64,000 nt of DNA from Hydra vulgaris. Its lineage: Eukaryota; Cnidaria; Hydrozoa; Anthoathecata; Hydridae. The DNA lies in NCBI RefSeq assembly GCF_038396675.1, contig NC_088931.1, forward strand, positions 39,354,501 to 39,418,500, written 5' to 3'. Made by a program: the position numbers and the translations under genes. Of this stretch, positions 11,828-64,000 are shown piece after piece. Each line of letters opens with the position of its first letter. Position 1 is the first letter of the stretch. The notes under the pieces were generated by a model. That model saw only the letters and a program-made list of their open reading frames with translations. It was not told where the DNA came from and ran no database searches.

Positions 11828-12300
11828 ATGGTAAGGCAATTATACACGTCGCTGGTAAGACCACACATGGAATTTGCAGTTCTAGTGTGGAGTCCAGGCA
11901 ATAAAAACAATATCAATGACCTAGAAAAAATTCAAAGACGAGCAACAAACCTAGCACCTGAACTAAAACATCTAAGTTATACTGAAAGATTGGCAAAGTT
12001 GGGTTTTACAACTCTGGAAACAAGACGTACAAGAGGTGATCTTATTGAGTTTTTCAAAATAACAACAGGGATTGATAAGATATTGTGGTATAAAGAGCTT
12101 CATAAAGCTTCTTCCCAAAGTCTAAGAGGTCATTCAATAAAATTTGAAAGAGAATTTGCAAAAACAACCCTGAGACACAATTTTTTTACAATCAGAGTGA
12201 TACCCCATTGGAATGCTTTACCTGAAAAAGTGGTTTCTGCAATTTGTTAACGGCTGTTAAAGTATTAATTTTAAACTTTATGCTCCGCGACAACAGTTGT
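11828..12300 (+). pseudogene. LINE reverse transcriptase C-terminal fragment
   Basis: 140 codons starting MVRQLYTSLVRPHMEFAVLV and containing WSPGNKNNINDLEKIQRRAT, LSYTERLAKLG, LETRRTRGDLIEFFKI and a WNALPEKV tail. This is the thumb/C-terminal region of a CR1/Rex-type LINE. It is 5' truncated and ends with a short (TATTAC)-type tail near 12330, typical of the 3' end of such elements. Confidence 0.88.
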
Positions 12301-12362
12301 TACAGCAGCTTGTATTACTATTACTATTACTAATGACATAAAATTTAATATTTCAAAATTAC

Positions 12363-12421
12363 CAAAAGTCTTGAAAAAATTATGAACGTCATTACCGTTC
12401 GTCATTTTTTCAAGACTTTTG
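12363..12421. repeat. Hairpin, about 25-bp arms
   Basis: AAAAGTCTTGAAAAAAT and its complement flank a short loop, with near-perfect pairing. Confidence 0.75.
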
Positions 12422-12523
12422 CAGCATTAAACTTATAAAAATATAAAAAACTATTATTCATCAACTAAACAATAAAAAATAAGAAAAAAAAATTATTGAA
12501 TAAACTTTTTTAGAATTATATAT

Positions 12524-15500
12524 CATGACCGTAGACAACTTTTTTAATCTGGGGGGCTAGAAAGAGTAGTTGCGCAAATAACATGTTTCTTAACAATAAA
12601 AACAAAACTCTTTGGAACTCTGTAGTAATGCCTATACTGTATGTATTACACTAACTTTTTTAAATGCGATATCTTGTAGGCTTTTGAAGTAATTTATTAC
12701 CTAAAAATATTTTTAATAATATGAAGTTAAATTCGGCCTTAAAATATTTACGAATGCGTCCGTGATTCGGAAATTAATCTATATCTATGCTATTAGGTTC
12801 ATCAGTTTTTTGTGTGTGTATATTTAACAGCATACACCAGTTTAACTGTGCTTGTTTCATGGTGCTTCTTAACCAAGATTTGATTCTTCTTAGTGTGCTG
12901 AAAGCTCTCTTTCTAGTGACGTTTGTTGTTGGTATCAGAAGGATAAGTTTTATCAACTTCCTAATTTCTGATAATGATTCCTTTTCAACTTCATTTGCTT
13001 CTCTGTAATACACAAAAAATTATGTGTTATATTAGCATACAAATATGCATTTTAGTGCATATGTTAGTCAATTTGAGATTACATTTATTTAATAATTACA
13101 CTGACAGTCGTAATTATTAAATAAACAACTGCAAGGTTTATAGGAAATTCATTCATGCCTTACCTGACAAAATTAAGGACATTTTGTAGTGTGTCTAATA
13201 GTTCAGTTGTGGATTCGTGCATAACTTGTAATTGTGCATGCAGTCTTGACGCATTCAAATCTGTAGCATAGAAAACAAGAGCTTCGTTATTTATAGAACT
13301 ACCTTCAGATGAAACATTTATGTACTGATTCTATCTTTTGAAGCATTAAATATCCTTGTTGTTTGAATCTAGATAGAATACTGCCAATTTTTTATTTCTA
13401 TAGCTTCGAAATATATCTTCTTGAAAAAGTCAAAACTAGAACTTTCAGGTAATACTGATGCAGACGCTCTTATTTCAAAACAACGAGGTACTTTAGCGTG
13501 GCGGGGCAAAGCAGGTTTTTCTAGTTAAAGTAATTTTTTTATGATTTCAATACGGTTCCAAAATAGCTCAAATGAATTTTTAGACCGGATAAATTTAAAT
13601 GTAATCAAAGTTCTTTCAACAACTTTCTGACCTTCATTAGCCGAAAGTGTAACCTTTTACAAATTTTTTGATAAATTGTCTACCATGCATGAAATAGTCT
13701 TGCCCAATTCAATTCCAAACAAGAAAGTGAATTTTTCCATTTGTGCTGCAGCTCCGCCTATTCGAGCGACAATCTCACTGCCTTTTGTCTCAGATTTAAC
13801 TTCTTCCAAAGCAACTTGTAGAGCTTCATAGTTTTCAGAGATGAAATAAAATGATTCTGCTCTTACCGTCCAGCGTGTAGGGCAGAGTATACGAATACCG
13901 GGTGTCCCATTCTTTTATCTTTTCGAAAAGGCATTAACGTTTGGAAGATTTTTTTTATCAATTTTGTATTTTCATGAACAGTGTTCAGAGCATTTTTTAT
14001 GATGCTGATAGCTTTAAGTGTATCTTGTACTGCTAAGTTCAACACGTGACCATAACAATGGGAATATAGTGCTTTGGGTTCGAGGTCACTTATTCTATTT
14101 GCAACTTCAACTTGTCACAATGCTGGCACCATCATAACATTGACCGCGACAATTATTAATTGAAAGATTCATCCGCATAAGAACATCTTTGATAGTTGCA
14201 GTAATACTTTCAGCAGATGTGTTTTCCATACTATAAAGTCCAACAAACACTTCATGCACTTTCAACTCATCTTGACTATATATCGCAAGCAAATCACCAT
14301 TAGCTCAGTGTTGGACTAATTTGTGGTTTCATCTACCATAATAGTAAACCATTTTCCAGATATGTTGGATTTAATTTTTCTGAGTATAATGAGACCCATT
14401 ATCTGCAGAATTTCATTTTGGATAGCTGCACTCGTAAATTTATCTTGCGACTATCTCATCTATTTAGTTAAAGCGGAATTATCTTTGCTTCTGAGATTAA
14501 GTAACTGAGAAAAGTTCGAATTAAATTCTTCATAATCTTTGTTTGTATTGTAATCACCACACAGAGCAATACCTTGTCTGGCGAGAAACTGAATGTTCGT
14601 AATTATTATTATTAACATTACTCTATTTTCCATTTTTACCTCCACTTGAGTTTTGCTGAGAAGTTCACCAATATCTTTAGTTGTTGAAGGAATAGTTATT
14701 GCCTTCTCGATGGCTTCTCGATGAGAAAGAGTATTTTGGTGTTTCTGGAAATTTTGTAAACCGTTTTTCTAATTAGAAAATCCAGTTTTTGTGAAAATAT
14801 CCTCGCTGCATTTTGAAGATGATAAATTATACATTTCCATTAGCATACAATAGTAGCATAAAACTGTATCGTTACATTTGTTGTAATGCGACCATGGAAA
14901 CAGTTTGTACCATTGCTGACATTATGATCGCTCATGACTACCACATGTACGTTTTGGAAAAACACAGATTGATGCGGACTATTAATAAGATGCTTTTTTT
15001 GGTAGACTGTAACAGTGGAGGCAGAGTTAACATCATTGTTGGCTGAGTTAGTAATCGAAGAAGAAAAATTAAAGATAGAACTAGAAGATGATGCCGAAGT
15101 AACTGTGGATACAGAACCAGCATAAGAAGTATCAGGATTAGCAAGAGATGCAGTAGTAAAAGTACTTTTAAAACCATTAGAATTCGAAGTATCATCTAAA
15201 AAAATGCTGTAGTAGCTGTAGTTTCAGGGCTAGAGGTAGAGGCATAGTTATGAGAAATTGATGAGACGACAACTCTGTAATTATTTAGGACAAACTGTAA
15301 TTATTAGGTAATAAATGTTATCTAATAATATTTAAATTTAATTATTAAATTCATGAAACTTAAAACTCTAAATAGAAAAAAGAAAAATGCAAATTTATTA
15401 AAAAAAATCGCCTTACATGAGCAAAATAACTTTTTAATAGTTGTAGCAAGTTCAATACCACGTTGTAACAAGTTCTATACAACGAGTTTTTTTTTTTTAT

Positions 15501-15764
15501 TCGAAAGATAACGTAAAATTTATAGTTATTTACTTAAGTTTACATATTTGGGGCATTTTTATTTTTATTATTCATTTAGTTGCGAAATATCTTTTTATAG
15601 TTGTTTCGATGTTAAAGAAGTTGGTTGTAGATAACTAAATAACGAAGGTTGTATTAATGTTTTCAAATTGCTTATAAAAATATTATCATAGGCGCAACAA
15701 ATCGAAAAGTGGGGGGGGGGGGGCTATAGTCACACCCCCAAGCCCCCACTTGTCTACGGCCATG
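12524..15764 (-). mobile_element. hAT-type transposon with matching ends, degraded
   Basis: CATGACCGTAGACAA (12524-12538) and the complement of TTGTCTACGGCCATG (15750-15764) form 15-bp ends with one mismatch. A clean 8-bp target duplication is not obvious. The minus-strand transposase remnant lies inside. A run of 13 G (15711-15723) sits near the right end. The element is 3.24 kb. Confidence 0.7.
12774..15195 (-). pseudogene. hAT transposase (DUF4371/ZMYM1-like), broken, with intron
   Basis: N-terminal low-complexity Ser/Asn part near 15200-15000. IQFLARQGIALCGDYN (14645-14460), MNLSINNCRGQCYDGASIV (14292-14107) and MLNLAVQDTLKAISII (14045-13863) follow. The C-terminal dimerisation domain ILLIPTTNVTRKRAFSTLRR, then LNWCMLLNIH, lies at 13013-12774. 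This order is that of the DUF4371 plus hAT dimerisation family. A GT-AG intron at 13003-13163 joins ...VLNFVR to EANEVEKES in frame. Stops and shifts occur in 13170-14100. Confidence 0.82.
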
Positions 15765-16030
15765 TATATACTAAGTTTAATTACATTTCAAGCTTAAATT
15801 GGATTTGAGCCATAAAAGAGATAAAAACAGTCTTATCTTTTAGAAAGGTTTGCGTAACTTAAAAGTTTTTCTTATATCTATTCTCTAATGCGTCCGGTAG
15901 ACCAATAAAAGAATTTGCCATCTGTGTTATTTTTGAATGCAGAATTGGCAATTGTTTCCAAATTAAGGATAATTTGTTATTTTGTATTATATAGTATATT
16001 ATTTTTGTTTTTGTATATCATATATATTTA

Positions 16031-16488
16031 TATGTATGTATTTATGTATGTATGTATGTATGTATGTATGTATGTATGTATGTATGTATGTATGTATGTA
16101 TGTATGTATGTATGTATGTATGTATGTATGTATGTATGTATGTATGTATGTATGTATGTATGTATGTATGTATGTATGTATGTATGTATGTATGTATGTA
16201 TGTATGTATGTATGTATGTATGTATGTATGTATGTATGTATGTATGTATGTATGTATGTATGTATGTATGTATGTATGTATGTATGTATGTATGTATGTA
16301 TGTATGTATGTATGTATGTATGTATGTATGTATGTATGTATGTATGTATGTATGTATGTATGTATGTATGTATGTATGTATGTATGTATGTATGTATGTA
16401 TGTATGTATGTATGTATGTATGTATGGTATGTATGTATGTATGTATGTATGTATGTATGTATGTATGTATGTATGTATGTATGTATGC
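16031..16488. repeat. (TATG)n tetranucleotide microsatellite, about 455 bp
   Basis: More than 110 copies with one irregular unit at 16426-16432. It ends about 270 bp upstream of the VIRMA start codon. Frames through it (YVCM or IHTY repeats) are not genes. 15765-16030 shows nothing else. Confidence 0.97.
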
Positions 16489-16528
16489 ATGCCTTTTTTT
16501 AAGAATTTAAATTCACTTCTTACAAACT

Positions 16529-16587
16529 CAATTTCATGTGACACATGAAATTGAAAATCGTTTACACATGATGTGTAAACGATTTTC
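16529..16587. promoter_or_regulatory. Two abutting perfect hairpins upstream of VIRMA
   Basis: CAATTTCATGT pairs with its complement at 16543-16553 around GAC. Immediately after, 16553-16569 pairs perfectly with 16571-16587 around a single G. The pair sits about 170 bp before the VIRMA ATG, in or near its promoter/5' UTR. The structure is seen; any regulatory role is inference. Confidence 0.6.
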
Positions 16588-16758
16588 AAAATCATTAAAA
16601 TTTTACAATAAAATTATTCCTTTTTATTAATAAATATATTTATTACACTTTTATTTTGTATTTTATATTTTAAATTAATAGGTAGTTTTGTAGTTTATGT
16701 ATTAAGTTAATAATAGAAGTCGTCTTTAGAAACTTATACAATATATAACTTAGCCAAA

Positions 16759-64000
<47,242 letters not shown>

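Noticed and set aside
14938-15195. Leu-rich minus-strand ORF as a membrane protein
   Set aside because: It is an out-of-frame reading of a low-complexity Ser/Asn/Thr region at the start of the hAT transposase remnant.
15915-16595. ORFs of 150-198 codons reading YVCM or IHTY repeats (also at 31.1 and 57.5 kb)
   Set aside because: TATG/CATA repeats have no stop in several frames. There is no non-repeat protein content, apart from the true VIRMA exon 10 that precedes one of them.

Overview
This is a very AT-rich animal nuclear DNA window. It is dominated by mobile elements and by (TA)n, (CA)n, (CATA)n and similar microsatellites, with one clearly recognisable host gene. The base composition, the mix of element families (P, hAT, Tigger, mariner, Mutator-like, several LINE clades, a Penelope-like element, a tRNA-derived SINE) and the long element-filled introns suggest a cnidarian, most likely Hydra. 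That is inference: no rRNA or mitochondrial marker is present.

Left part (1-16.7 kb): mostly mobile elements. A complete P-superfamily transposon (2150-5489) has matching ends and a perfect 8-bp target duplication. It appears to have landed inside a short exon, because plausible coding sequence with good splice sites continues on both sides (2130-2149, 5498-5560, 5668-5736, 6589-6609). Then come a 614-bp palindromic MITE, an inverted-repeat/tandem-repeat element (6.8-7.35 kb), a minus-strand LINE 3' end (7.8-9.0 kb), an internally deleted Tx1/L1-type LINE (9.4-11.1 kb), a plus-strand LINE 3' end (11.8-12.3 kb) and a degraded hAT transposon that keeps an intron (12.5-15.8 kb). A 450-bp (TATG)n tract follows.

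Host gene (16,759 to beyond 64,000, plus strand): the N-terminal part of VIRMA (virilizer/KIAA1429), the large scaffold subunit of the nuclear mRNA N6-methyladenosine writer complex. Fourteen exons can be read with GT-AG introns and matching phases, giving 725 codons. Exon 1 has only 19 codons. Intron 1 is 19.6 kb and intron 3 is 13.9 kb. Exons 4-7 and 9-14 are more compact. The gene runs off the right edge after exon 14.

Intron contents: intron 1 holds a degraded LTR retrotransposon, SINE copies, a CTTGG-rich hAT MITE, a psq-type helix-turn-helix fragment, an unidentified minus-strand spliced terminal exon, a 1.46-kb foldback element, a second copy of the palindromic MITE, a degraded hAT, a LINE 5' fragment, a Mutator-like fragment and a third palindromic MITE. 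Intron 3 holds two LINE copies, a Tigger transposase with a SINE nested in it, an unclassified element remnant, a 36-copy 43-bp minisatellite and a non-autonomous hAT. Intron 7 holds a Penelope-like reverse transcriptase/GIY-YIG remnant, intron 8 two SINEs, intron 10 two opposed LINE pieces, and intron 14 a LINE scrap and a mariner-type element cut by the window edge.

No rRNA or functional tRNA gene, CRISPR array or prokaryotic-style operon is visible. The items most worth a second look are the P-element-split exon, the large foldback element with a minisatellite in its arms, the tRNA-derived SINE family, and the 43-bp minisatellite with its higher-order variant pattern.
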